From contig NZ_JAHZSS010000014.1 of the NCBI RefSeq assembly GCF_019457915.1, forward strand, positions 1 to 64,000: a DNA stretch of 64,000 nt, read 5' to 3'. Source of the stretch: Neiella holothuriorum. Its GTDB lineage: Bacteria > Pseudomonadota > Gammaproteobacteria > Enterobacterales > Neiellaceae. Each line of letters starts with the position of its first letter. The stretch's first letter is position 1. The notes under the pieces are model-generated. The model saw only the letters and a list, made by a program, of their open reading frames with translations, searched no databases and had not been told where the DNA came from. Positions 27,459-36,472 of this stretch are shown piece by piece. A program made the translations under genes and the position numbers.

Positions 27459-29423
27459 ATGTTGCCTCGATGCAATGAGTTAACGCCCAAACTTTGGCCT
27501 ATCGCTATGGGTATATTCGGAACGCTTATATTGCTTCTGGCGGGATTCACATTACACCAACGAACGCAGATCATTGAACAGCACCGGCTCGATACGTCGC
27601 AAAGTGCTATTGTCGCGCAGCAGCTGTTAAGCCGCATTCTACAAGACAAAATTAATCATATAGAGCAAACCACTCGGTTGCTTGCCACCAATCAATCGCT
27701 AACCGCTTATGCTTCCGACGGAACGCAAGAAGCCCGCAAAGATGTTGAAGCAAAATGGAAAAAACAAGCCGAGTTGTGGCAAACCTTTGTTCAAATTCGC
27801 TATATCGATGTTAGTGGTCAAGAGCAAATTAGGGTTAATTTTTCCCCCTCAACAGAGCAGGCCAGCGCCACCGATCAACTGCAATTTAAAGGTCACCGTC
27901 CTTACATACGCCACGCCGCCACGCTTACGAATAACGAAGTTGGTTTGACCTTGTTCGATTTAGAGCGCGAACACAATGAGTTCGTGAAGCCATACCTAAT
28001 TGCTGCGCGAATGGTAACCCCAGTACTGAACGAGCAAGGGAATCGAACCGGCTACCTCGTCGTCAATCTGAATATCGCCGATTTTCTTTCCAACTTTAGG
28101 CTGCATCAAAGCATTACCAAACTCAATTTAGACATTCTGAGCACCCAAGGGCATTACATTTACGAAGAGTCGCCCGATATCAGTTACGGTCATGTAATAG
28201 CTGAGAGAGCTCATTTGTCAGTTGCCCAGTTCGCGCCTGATTTATGGCAATCGATGGAAGCCGACAATCACAATGGCATTTACATTGGTGACAACACGAA
28301 TGGCGCCTATTCGGTACTGACAATTCAACCCGATAACAACACCAAATTCGCCAGCGATCACCAATTCATTTTATTAACCCAATTTAGCAATGACGATGTT
28401 ATTGCATCTTTAAAAGGGCCACTAACCGCCATAACCAAACATAGTCTTGCGATATTGTTAGTGATGATTGTGCTGAGTTTATTGCTCGCAGTTGCGCTGA
28501 GAAAAGTGCTGAGTAAACAAAACGCCAAGCGCTTAATGCTGCACTCAACAAATGGCATGGCCGCGGCGGTAATGACCGATCAAAATCGAACAATTATTGC
28601 CACCAATCGCAAGTTTAGCCAGCTCATGGGTTATCGGGCCAAGGAATCATTGGGGAAAACTCCTCAGCTATTTCGCTCAGGTTTCCATTCGTCAGAATAC
28701 ATTCGAGAGATTTGGCAACAATTGAACACCACGGGGCAATGGCAAGGTGAAATCGTCTACCGAACCAAGTCCGGTGAGCTAATCACTACCTGGCAAGAAG
28801 TTAGCGCGATTTATTGGAGCAAGCGGTCTAAATCTCCCGACTACTATATCGCCAGTTTTATTGATATTTCGAAGCAGAAAAAGCTTGAACAGCAACTGAG
28901 AAAGCAATCCATTACCGATCCTCTGACTGGGGCATTTAATCGCCGCCGCTTTGACGATGAATTAAGCCGCTTAATTAACGATTCGACGCGATATCCTAGC
29001 AGTCACTTTTCACTGGTTCTGCTCGATATTGATCATTTCAAACGGGTGAATGATGAACAAGGGCATGATGTTGGTGATGAGGTATTAATAGAGTTTGTGC
29101 AGTTAGTGGCAGGCATGCTGAGAAACACAGATTTCTTGGGTCGTATTGGAGGTGAGGAATTTGCGGTGTTGCTGCCCTTTACGGATGCAGCTGACGCTTA
29201 CCTTGTGATGGAGCGGATCCGTCAGCGAGTGGCGTCGAGTATCAAGTCGTCACCGGTGACCTGTAGCATTGGCGTTGTGCAATACGAACAACAAGTGACG
29301 GTCAAAGCGATGTATCGAGCGGCAGATACTGCCCTGTACCGAGCAAAGGCAACAGGGCGTAACAGGACAGAAATCTATCAACATCATCCTGAGGCTGCAG
29401 GGCTAACCAATCGGGCGGGCTAG
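27459..29423 (+). CDS. Membrane PAS-GGDEF diguanylate cyclase
   Basis: The product should make c-di-GMP. Order of parts (numbered from the ATG at 27459, 654 residues): TM1 (about 12-32), a periplasmic Cache-like sensor (about 35-315; LIAARMVTPVLNEQGNRTGY), TM2 (about 326-348), a PAS domain (about 360-475; AAVMTDQNRTIIATNRKFSQ, LMGYRAKESLGKTPQLF) and a GGDEF domain. The active loop is GGEEF, preceded at five residues by the intact inhibitory I-site RNTD. The frame is open from a TTG at 27330 that overlaps the lysR stop; I preferred the ATG because the extra residues look non-homologous and a palindrome lies between. The start is uncertain. It is convergent with the PagL gene. Confidence 0.88.
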   Translation: MLPRCNELTPKLWPIAMGIFGTLILLLAGFTLHQRTQIIEQHRLDTSQSAIVAQQLLSRILQDKINHIEQTTRLLATNQSLTAYASDGTQEARKDVEAKWKKQAELWQTFVQIRYIDVSGQEQIRVNFSPSTEQASATDQLQFKGHRPYIRHAATLTNNEVGLTLFDLEREHNEFVKPYLIAARMVTPVLNEQGNRTGYLVVNLNIADFLSNFRLHQSITKLNLDILSTQGHYIYEESPDISYGHVIAERAHLSVAQFAPDLWQSMEADNHNGIYIGDNTNGAYSVLTIQPDNNTKFASDHQFILLTQFSNDDVIASLKGPLTAITKHSLAILLVMIVLSLLLAVALRKVLSKQNAKRLMLHSTNGMAAAVMTDQNRTIIATNRKFSQLMGYRAKESLGKTPQLFRSGFHSSEYIREIWQQLNTTGQWQGEIVYRTKSGELITTWQEVSAIYWSKRSKSPDYYIASFIDISKQKKLEQQLRKQSITDPLTGAFNRRRFDDELSRLINDSTRYPSSHFSLVLLDIDHFKRVNDEQGHDVGDEVLIEFVQLVAGMLRNTDFLGRIGGEEFAVLLPFTDAADAYLVMERIRQRVASSIKSSPVTCSIGVVQYEQQVTVKAMYRAADTALYRAKATGRNRTEIYQHHPEAAGLTNRAG

Positions 29424-29434
29424 AACCACTGCGA

Positions 29435-29947
29435 TTACCAGCGCCAATGATAGGTTAACGCTAAGTTTTCCGTACCCGGATTGCGGTCAGCAATACTCGC
29501 ATTTGATAAGTGACCGAATTCGGCCCGTACAAAGGATTCTGGGCTCAGCTGGTAATTCACTAGAATACGAGAATAGAATTCTAAATGATGGCCTAACATG
29601 TCGTTATCGCTAAAGTAGCCGACCACGTTACCAAATCCCCAGTCCCAGTTATCATTGATACTGAATTCCTTTAGCCAGCCAGCTGCTACATAGTACTCAG
29701 CATCATCACTCACCATCCCAAGTACCGTCGGGCGAATTCCCCACAAGGGTTCGTATTCGGGAAATTCATATGAAAGCTGAACATAATAAATATCCATATG
29801 CTCTAATGCTTCCCAGACGCCTCCTCCAACGCCCCATCGCCCCTGTTGTGCTGCTGACACCTGTTCAGCCTGCATTACATCGTCATTAGCTTGCAACGTT
29901 CCGCAGAACAACATTAGTGCAGCACATAAAACTCCTTGAAAACGCAC
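29435..29947 (-). CDS. PagL-type lipid A 3-O-deacylase (acyloxyacyl hydrolase)
   Basis: The 170-residue product has a signal peptide ending at LQAND and an outer-membrane beta-barrel pattern. The C-terminus carries the PagL signature: FGHLSNASI with catalytic His and Ser two apart, and Glu in NPGTENLAL exactly 14 residues after the His, the same spacing as His126, Ser128 and Glu140 in the Pseudomonas enzyme. It ends in an aromatic residue (HWRW), as outer-membrane proteins do. It would remove the 3-position acyl chain of lipid A. Sequence elsewhere is poorly conserved, as is usual in this family. Confidence 0.87.
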   Translation of the reverse strand: MRFQGVLCAALMLFCGTLQANDDVMQAEQVSAAQQGRWGVGGGVWEALEHMDIYYVQLSYEFPEYEPLWGIRPTVLGMVSDDAEYYVAAGWLKEFSINDNWDWGFGNVVGYFSDNDMLGHHLEFYSRILVNYQLSPESFVRAEFGHLSNASIADRNPGTENLALTYHWRW

Positions 29948-30055
29948 TCTAAAATCCCCTTTTGTTAGCGCTACATAGTACCGGTGAAACTAACGTAAAT
30001 TTAACATCATGTATACCATTGCGCGTATTGAGCGTTAATGCCTCGATATAAACGC

Positions 30056-30088
30056 AAAAAAAAAACCACCCAAGAGGGTGGTTTTTTG
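30056..30088 (-). terminator. Rho-independent terminator of the TriABC-like operon
   Basis: A-run, AACCACCC, AAGAG loop, GGGTGGTTTTTT at 30056-30088. Read on the minus strand the stem is followed by a long T-run, just after the permease stop; it also works on the other strand. Confidence 0.9.
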
Positions 30089-30101
30089 TACGTGCAATCG
30101 T

Positions 30102-33100
30102 TTATTCCATGCTGGACAGTGGACGGTATTTATAACCGTGGAACACAACATACAGCACAGGAACAACAACCAAGGTCAATACGGTAGCAAAGCCTAAACC
30201 AAACATGATGGTTACTGCCATATCAACGAAGAAGGCATCGCCCAAGAGTGGGATCATGCCAAGAACCGTGGTAATAGCAGCCATTGATACAGGTCGAACA
30301 CGACTAACCCCCGAATCAAAAACAGCCTGGTAGGGTTCTTTTCCTTCCTTAATTTCAAGGTTAATTTGATCCAGCAGCACAATACCGTTTTTCAGCAACA
30401 TACCAATCAAACTCAAGGCTCCGAGCAACGCCATAAAGCCAAAGGCGGCATCGAGCAGCAATAAGCCAAAGGTAATGCCAATTACAGCCATCGGCACACA
30501 ACACCAAATAACCAACGGTTGTTTGACTGAGTTAAACAGGAAAATGGTAATGAGGAACATAATCAACAAGCCCCCCGGCAACGAACCAAATACCGCTACC
30601 GACGCATCATTTGATGCTTCGTATTCTCCGCCCCATTCAAGTGAGTAACCTTTCGGTAACGGAATAGCTTCAATGGCTGGGCGAACGCGTTCAAACACTT
30701 GCGCAGCCGTTTCAATCCCCAGCACATCATGGTCCGCAATAACCGTTAATGTACGTTTCCGATCAATGCGCTGAATCACGCCATCTTCCCACGCCAAATC
30801 GTAGTTTGGTGCAATCTGTTGAATCGGAATGTATTGACTCTGAACAGGGCTCCAAACTTGCAAGCCATCGTAGCTTGCGCTATCAGCGCGTTCATCTTCT
30901 GGCAAACGAACAACAATTGGCAATAAGTCTGTACCATCTCGATATAAACCAACGGTTGCGCCGGAATAGGACATTTCGAGGGTTTGATCGAGATCCGAGC
31001 GCGACACGCCAGCCCGACGTCCAAGTGATTCATCGTAAACGGGGCGAATCAATTTCGAGCGCTCACGCCAGTCATCGCGAATGTTTGTCGCAACAGGATC
31101 GTCTCGTAAGATTTGCTTCGCCTGTTCAGATAACCCGCGCAACACATCCGGATCTGGCCCTGTGAAACGTGCCTCAATTTTACCTGCCGGCGATGGACCA
31201 ATTTCCAGATTCCGCAATTTGATTTGCGCCTGAGGAAAATCTTCCGCAAAGGTATCGCGCAATTTTTTCATCATCGGATGCATTTGCTCTGGAGCATTTA
31301 CATTGACCAGTAACTGCGCATATGCCGGGTAAGTTTTTTCCGGTTCGTACGTCAACATAAAGCGCTGAGCACCAGCACCAATGGTGGTCGTGACTTGCTT
31401 CACTTCTTCTTGTTCAAGGACCCACTTTTCCATTTCGTCAACAACTTCACTGGTATAGCGAATATCGCTACCTTGCGGTAACCAAACGTCAGCCAAGAAA
31501 ATTGGCGTTGTTGCTGGCGGGAAAAACGCTTGTCGAACTTTGGTGAAGCCATACAGAGAGGTAACCAGTAAGGCGATACAAATACCAATGGTGGCCCATT
31601 TAAACCGCATGGCTGTATCCAGGAGCTTTTTGTACATTACAAAAACAATGCCTTTGTACGGATCTTCAAGCTCTGCATCTGGATCATGCTTTTCTTCTTT
31701 GAAGAACAAGTCAGCAAAGAATGGAGTGATTGAAATCGCGGTAAACCAAGACATCATCAGTGAAATTAACAACACCCAGAATAAGCTGCCGGCAAATTCC
31801 CCGGTTGAATCTTGCGATAAACCAATTGGAGCGAAGGCAACAATCGCAATGACCGTTGCACCAAGCAATGGCCACATGGTTTGTTTAACAATGGCAGCAG
31901 CGGCTTTAACCTTCGACATGCCCCGCTGCATCCCAATGAGAATGCCTTCAACCACCACAATGGCGTTATCCACCAGCATTCCCAGAGCAATAATCAATGC
32001 CCCTAACGAAATACGTTGCAGGTCAATTGCCATCTGCGCCATGAAGATAAAGCTGCCGATACAGGTCAAAGCGAGGATCAAGCCAATCAACAAGCCACTT
32101 TTGACGCCCATAAAGAACAGCAGTACCACAACCACGATGACGACTGCGGCCACAAGGTTAAGAATAAAGCCTTGAACTGAAACTTCTACTGAACCTGGCT
32201 GGTCGTAGATAGGGACGATTTCCATGCCAAGCGGTTTGGTGTATTCCAGCTCGGCCATACGATCCCTAACCACTTTGCCCACATCCACCACATTCACACC
32301 AGATGCAAATGAAATACCCATGGTAATGGCTTGTTGGTTGTTGAAGTTGTACAGGTTTGATGGCACTTCTTCATAACCGCGATACACATCAGCGACGTCG
32401 CGTAAATACACCAACTTGTCTGAGCCTGCCCCAGCGATAATGAGGTTTTCTAGCTCAGCGACATCCATAAACTCACCGGTAGAATAAATACGGACGTATT
32501 CATCACCGTGGCGGAATGCTCCAGCCGGCGCCACTGCATTTTGCTGGTTCAATAAGGCATAAATGGTGTCGGGAGAGATCCCTAAAGCCGATAATTTCTT
32601 GTAGGAAATTTCGATGAAGACTTGCTCAGATAGCACGCCAGCCAGGTTGATTTTGCCAACACCAGGAATAACTTCTAGTTCACGCTTGACGAAATCAACG
32701 TAATCATTGAGCTCCTTGTAGGAGTAGCCTTTACCGGTAAAAGCGAGCAACATCCCAAATACATCACCGAAATCATCATTCACCAAGGGGGTTGAAGCCC
32801 CGGGCGGCAGTTGAGCAGCAACGTCACCGACTTTGCGGCGCAGCTCATCCCAAATTTGCGGCAAGTCATGCTTGTCATACCTATTCTGCATGGTAACCGT
32901 GATTTGCGATAATCCTGCGGTAGAAATCGAAGTGATTTCATCAATATAGGATAATTGGGTAATTGCCAATTCGAGCTTGTAGGTTACTTCCTCTTCGACC
33001 TGTTGCGGCGACGCGCCAGGGTAGGAAGTAACAACGACGGCATCTTTAATGGTGTACTCTGGATCTTCTAATTGCCCTAAACCTGTGAAAGCAGCCGCAC

Positions 33101-33173
33101 CACCAAGCCCTAAGATTAGGGTGACCAGCCAGCTAATAATTCTATTTTTTACAAAATACTCGGCAATGCTCAT
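30102..33173 (-). CDS. RND efflux permease, TriC-like
   Basis: The 1023-residue RND transporter is plainly paralogous to the product of 16540-19596: GLGQLEDPEYTIKDAVVVTS, ALGMLVDNAIVVVEGILIGM, and LIGMLLKNGIVLLDQINLEI near the C-terminus, with the same single-Asp TM4 pattern. It is last in a three-gene operon with two adaptors. Its ATG overlaps the stop of the proximal adaptor by four bases. Two adaptors per permease is the hallmark of TriABC of Pseudomonas aeruginosa, where both are needed. The actual substrate is unknown. Confidence 0.93.
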   Translation of the reverse strand: MSIAEYFVKNRIISWLVTLILGLGGAAAFTGLGQLEDPEYTIKDAVVVTSYPGASPQQVEEEVTYKLELAITQLSYIDEITSISTAGLSQITVTMQNRYDKHDLPQIWDELRRKVGDVAAQLPPGASTPLVNDDFGDVFGMLLAFTGKGYSYKELNDYVDFVKRELEVIPGVGKINLAGVLSEQVFIEISYKKLSALGISPDTIYALLNQQNAVAPAGAFRHGDEYVRIYSTGEFMDVAELENLIIAGAGSDKLVYLRDVADVYRGYEEVPSNLYNFNNQQAITMGISFASGVNVVDVGKVVRDRMAELEYTKPLGMEIVPIYDQPGSVEVSVQGFILNLVAAVVIVVVVLLFFMGVKSGLLIGLILALTCIGSFIFMAQMAIDLQRISLGALIIALGMLVDNAIVVVEGILIGMQRGMSKVKAAAAIVKQTMWPLLGATVIAIVAFAPIGLSQDSTGEFAGSLFWVLLISLMMSWFTAISITPFFADLFFKEEKHDPDAELEDPYKGIVFVMYKKLLDTAMRFKWATIGICIALLVTSLYGFTKVRQAFFPPATTPIFLADVWLPQGSDIRYTSEVVDEMEKWVLEQEEVKQVTTTIGAGAQRFMLTYEPEKTYPAYAQLLVNVNAPEQMHPMMKKLRDTFAEDFPQAQIKLRNLEIGPSPAGKIEARFTGPDPDVLRGLSEQAKQILRDDPVATNIRDDWRERSKLIRPVYDESLGRRAGVSRSDLDQTLEMSYSGATVGLYRDGTDLLPIVVRLPEDERADSASYDGLQVWSPVQSQYIPIQQIAPNYDLAWEDGVIQRIDRKRTLTVIADHDVLGIETAAQVFERVRPAIEAIPLPKGYSLEWGGEYEASNDASVAVFGSLPGGLLIMFLITIFLFNSVKQPLVIWCCVPMAVIGITFGLLLLDAAFGFMALLGALSLIGMLLKNGIVLLDQINLEIKEGKEPYQAVFDSGVSRVRPVSMAAITTVLGMIPLLGDAFFVDMAVTIMFGLGFATVLTLVVVPVLYVVFHGYKYRPLSSME

Positions 33174-34264
33174 CCCTTGATCTCCCTGGTTTTCACCACG
33201 TTAACCGCCGCGCCTTCAGATAAGCCCTGGCCGTAAACTACAATGACATCTCCTGGCGCTATACCAGATTTAATTTCCACACCAAACTCAGCGAGTTGCT
33301 CTACTTCAACGGGTTGTTTCACCACCGAATTACCCGCTTCAGACAACTTCCAAACAAAGGCGTTATCTCCCATTAAGGGTTTTGAAGGTTCAAATAGCAC
33401 CGCAGAGCCAGGTAGCACTAAGCCGGAAAAAGCAGCGCGTGAAACCTTGTTCATATCGACTCGAACCACCGCGCTCATGCCAGGCAAAATAGCGGTACGC
33501 TCTGGTCGTTTCATTCTCAAGGTTGCTTTGTAGGTTTTACTCACGTCATCTTTTTCGGATTCAACTTCATAACGCGAGGCATAAAAGACCCCTTCAATGC
33601 CTTCAATCGTGACTTGATGTTGAACGTCATCTTGACTTGCGCGAGGATTCGCAACTGCTAGCAAATGTTCTGCAACATCGATAACAATGTCGATGGTTTC
33701 CATGCTATTGATTGTGACAATGGGCTCACCGACTTGCACATTCTCAAAGTTGTCGACAGCCACTAAGCCAATCACGCCATCTTTAGGTGCTTTCAGTTCA
33801 GTAAAATCGAGGCGAACCTTGGCGATCCCTAAGTCTGCCTTAGCGATTTCATACTCAGCCTTTAACGTATCGTGTTCAGAGGCTGAGATAGAGCCTGTTT
33901 TTAACAGCGCGGCAGCGCGTTCGTAGTTGACCTTGGCGAGATCATAGGTTGCTGACGCATCCTCAACTGCTCGGACAAAGTCTGCAGGATCAAGCTTTGC
34001 CAGCACATCGCCTTTTTTGACCTGCTTACCACCAATGGCGGGAAGCGATATTAATTCCCCCGACACCCGAAATGCTAAATCACTCTGGTCACTGGCTTGG
34101 ACTACAGCTGGGAAATCTCGCTGCGTGCCAAACACATCATCTGAAATTTTGACTGTTTCAACCGGCGGCGCCATTTTCTCCGGTGCCGGAGCTTTGGAGC
34201 AGGCCGACAAAAAAACCGCAGAGCAAACTCCGACAGCAATTGCTAATTTATTATTCAGCTTCAC
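33170..34264 (-). CDS. RND adaptor lipoprotein, second adaptor of TriABC-like pump
   Basis: The 364-residue membrane-fusion protein has a lipobox (FLSAC, lipid Cys about residue 22), lipoyl half-motifs LAFRVSGELISLPAIGGKQV and LDFTELKAPKDGVIGLVAVD, a short hairpin between them and the MFP beta-barrel and membrane-proximal domains. It overlaps the permease start (ATGA) and lies 15 bp after the first adaptor gene. Its lipid anchor contrasts with the cleavable signal peptide of the first adaptor, so the two are not simple duplicates. Confidence 0.92.
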   Translation of the reverse strand: MKLNNKLAIAVGVCSAVFLSACSKAPAPEKMAPPVETVKISDDVFGTQRDFPAVVQASDQSDLAFRVSGELISLPAIGGKQVKKGDVLAKLDPADFVRAVEDASATYDLAKVNYERAAALLKTGSISASEHDTLKAEYEIAKADLGIAKVRLDFTELKAPKDGVIGLVAVDNFENVQVGEPIVTINSMETIDIVIDVAEHLLAVANPRASQDDVQHQVTIEGIEGVFYASRYEVESEKDDVSKTYKATLRMKRPERTAILPGMSAVVRVDMNKVSRAAFSGLVLPGSAVLFEPSKPLMGDNAFVWKLSEAGNSVVKQPVEVEQLAEFGVEIKSGIAPGDVIVVYGQGLSEGAAVNVVKTREIKG

Positions 34265-34279
34265 TAGTATGCTCTCCCG

Positions 34280-35383
34280 TTAGATACCACGTTCGCGGAT
34301 CCACTCGCGAACCACCATATTTTCTGAAATTTCATCAACACCCGTGGTCGCGATTTGATCGCCTGCCGAGAGTTCTCCGGAAATCCGAATGCCTCGTTGC
34401 GCATTGCCTAGAACTTTTACTGGCACTGCGTGAGCCTGCATCGTATCTGGCGCAACACGCCATACTTGGGTGGCGCCACTCTCTGATTCAAAGACGGCAG
34501 TTTTTGGAACCACATAGTATTCAACTTGTAACGGATCAAGCGGCGCCAGATCGACATCGACTTGCGCAGTCATTCCCGTAGTCACGTTGAATTCAGTTGG
34601 TGTTGGCAGTGTTAAAGTGACTTTAAAGCTCAGTGTTTGCGGATCGGCTTCTGTTTCGACTTCACGAACTGTTGCCATAAACCGATAGCTGGGCTGTGCG
34701 ACGAAACGAACTTCGGCCTGCAAATTGAGAAAAAATTCACGCGTAAACTGAGTGACAATATGCTGTGGAATTTGAATATTCACATCCGTCATGCCATCAG
34801 CCTGGACGCTAATGATTTGAGCCTTGGCTTGAACGTAATCAAAGTTTTCAACTGCCGTTCGAGAGACAACGCCATCGAAAGGAGCTTTTAAATAGGTATA
34901 GCCGACATTCGCCTCTGTTTGCTCTAACAAAGCTTGGGCTCGCGACAAGGTTGCTCGATTTTCATCGTGCATGCGTTGGCTAACCAATTGATCTTTAACA
35001 AGCCTCTCGGTACGTTTAAATTGAACTTCAGCTAGCTCAAAATGAGCTTTCGCCTTATCTCGCGTTAATTCGTACTCAATCGGATCTAACCTTGCCAGCA
35101 AGTCACCCTGCTTGACATGCTGGCCGGCAATAGCTGGCATTTCTACGAGTTGCCCCGGAACACGAAAAGCGAGCGTGGTACGCATGCTCGCTTCTGCTTG
35201 CCCCTGAAAGGTTCGAATGCTTCGTTCACCTGGAGCTCCTAATCGCTTCATTTTTACTGGGCGAATAATATTATCGGTCACTGCGGTTTCATCGGTGTTG
35301 GCGTATGCCAACGGTAGATGAGCCGACAGCACCACTGCTGCGCCAGTCACCAGACCTGTACAGATCTTGCGAAATTGCGTCAT
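34280..35383 (-). CDS. RND adaptor, first adaptor of TriABC-like pump
   Basis: The 367-residue membrane-fusion protein has a signal peptide (cleavage near AYAN) without a lipobox. The lipoyl halves are LAFRVPGQLVEMPAIAGQHV and VGYTYLKAPFDGVVSRTAVE, separated by an alpha-hairpin of about 60 residues. It opens the three-gene operon, with 430 bp of AT-rich intergenic DNA upstream and no adjacent regulator. Confidence 0.92.
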   Translation of the reverse strand: MTQFRKICTGLVTGAAVVLSAHLPLAYANTDETAVTDNIIRPVKMKRLGAPGERSIRTFQGQAEASMRTTLAFRVPGQLVEMPAIAGQHVKQGDLLARLDPIEYELTRDKAKAHFELAEVQFKRTERLVKDQLVSQRMHDENRATLSRAQALLEQTEANVGYTYLKAPFDGVVSRTAVENFDYVQAKAQIISVQADGMTDVNIQIPQHIVTQFTREFFLNLQAEVRFVAQPSYRFMATVREVETEADPQTLSFKVTLTLPTPTEFNVTTGMTAQVDVDLAPLDPLQVEYYVVPKTAVFESESGATQVWRVAPDTMQAHAVPVKVLGNAQRGIRISGELSAGDQIATTGVDEISENMVVREWIRERGI

Positions 35384-35815
35384 ATCAATAGCCTGCCTTT
35401 TTGAAAAATATGATCCATCAACTTAGATAAGATAGTGGAAACTGAAAATTTTGTAAGTAATTAAACGACAAAACAAAAATTTTTGTAATTTATGTTCTAA
35501 CAATAAATTTATCAGTGAATTAGAAGCAAGCTTTATCGCTAAAATCCACAAAGATTTAACTCATTTGCCGCGAAATTTTTTAGCATTCAACAATCAATAA
35601 AATTTCATTAAATTTAATTTAGCGCTGTCGAATTAAGATTCGGTCGCCGATCAAACAACGTTTGCCCTTTTCTCGTCACATAACTCACACCGTAAATTCA
35701 TCTCTCTGCAACGAAAAATCCATATCGGCCACTTACCTTAGTGCCCGACTCTCTGCGCTTGGCTTCAAACAATTCGCAGCTCTCTGTTAACCCCTAATAC
35801 ACAAGGATTTGTTCT
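35384..35815. other. AT-rich divergent intergenic region
   Basis: These 432 bp separate the TriABC-like operon from the nuclease gene and must hold both promoters. The DNA is strongly AT-rich from about 35400 to 35640. I saw no ORF and no convincing operator; a PHO box was looked for and not found. Confidence 0.6.
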
Positions 35816-36472
35816 ATGTTTAACCGCAACCGCCTCGCGGCTTTCATTGCGTGCGCTATTGCGCCGCAAGCTGCCGCAACGGTATTTATGTCTGAGTACA
35901 TTGAAGGCGCCAGTTACGATAAAGGTATTGAAATATATAACGCTGGTAATAGCGATGTGGACTTGAGCAGTTACCAGATCAAGGTGTTTTTCAACGGCAA
36001 CAGCACAGCTTCAACCTCCATCTCTCTCGATGGCACGCTCGAAGCTGGCGAGTTCTTCTTGTACGCGCATAGTGATGCTAGTTTCGCCAGCGCTGCTCAG
36101 CTCACTTCGGGAGCAAGCCTGTTTAACGGTGATGATGCGGTGGTGCTATATAACGGTGATACCGTGGTGGACTCCCTTGGCCAAGTTGGATTCGATCCTG
36201 GTTCAGAATGGAGCGTTAATGGCGTCGACACTCAGAACCGAGGGCTACGCCGACTAGCCGTGACGACGGATACCAACATCAGCGATGAGTTTGATCCCAG
36301 CGAACAATGGCAAGCATTCGACAATGAAGATTTCTCTGATTTGCTCGCCTTTAACGGCGACGGCGGCACTGGTGATGGCGGTAATGATGACGAAGACCCT
36401 GGCAATGGTGAATCAATGTTTGTGGTGGTTCCGCACCAGCAATTGGTGAGCTGCAAGGCAGCGGCTATGTGA
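35816..36472 (+). CDS. ExeM/NucH-type extracellular nuclease, N-terminal part (frameshifted)
   Basis: The 218-residue reading frame has a signal peptide (ending near PQAAAT) and a lamin-tail domain (about 23-160; VFMSEYIEGASYDKGIEIYN, DVDLSSYQIKVFFNG, DTVVDSLGQVG), the normal N-terminus of ExeM/NucH nucleases. After an acidic Gly/Asp linker it loses the family sequence near 36413 and ends at 36472. The sequence continues in the -1 frame from about 36415 (NVCGGSAPAIGELQGSG), leading into the next reading frame. One base is therefore missing relative to an intact gene, either a real mutation or a sequencing error. Taken together, 35816-38382 is one gene. Confidence 0.88.
   Translation: MFNRNRLAAFIACAIAPQAAATVFMSEYIEGASYDKGIEIYNAGNSDVDLSSYQIKVFFNGNSTASTSISLDGTLEAGEFFLYAHSDASFASAAQLTSGASLFNGDDAVVLYNGDTVVDSLGQVGFDPGSEWSVNGVDTQNRGLRRLAVTTDTNISDEFDPSEQWQAFDNEDFSDLLAFNGDGGTGDGGNDDEDPGNGESMFVVVPHQQLVSCKAAAM

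Noticed and set aside
31540-32175. 211-residue plus-strand frame inside the RND permease
   Set aside because: Antisense shadow of a strongly conserved permease; low-complexity composition.
35384-35815. PHO box before the nuclease gene
   Set aside because: TCGTCACATAACTCACA only loosely resembles the direct repeat; the match is too weak.
36405-36425. Programmed -1 frameshift in the nuclease gene
   Set aside because: No X XXY YYZ slippery heptamer and no clear downstream structure; a lost base is simpler.
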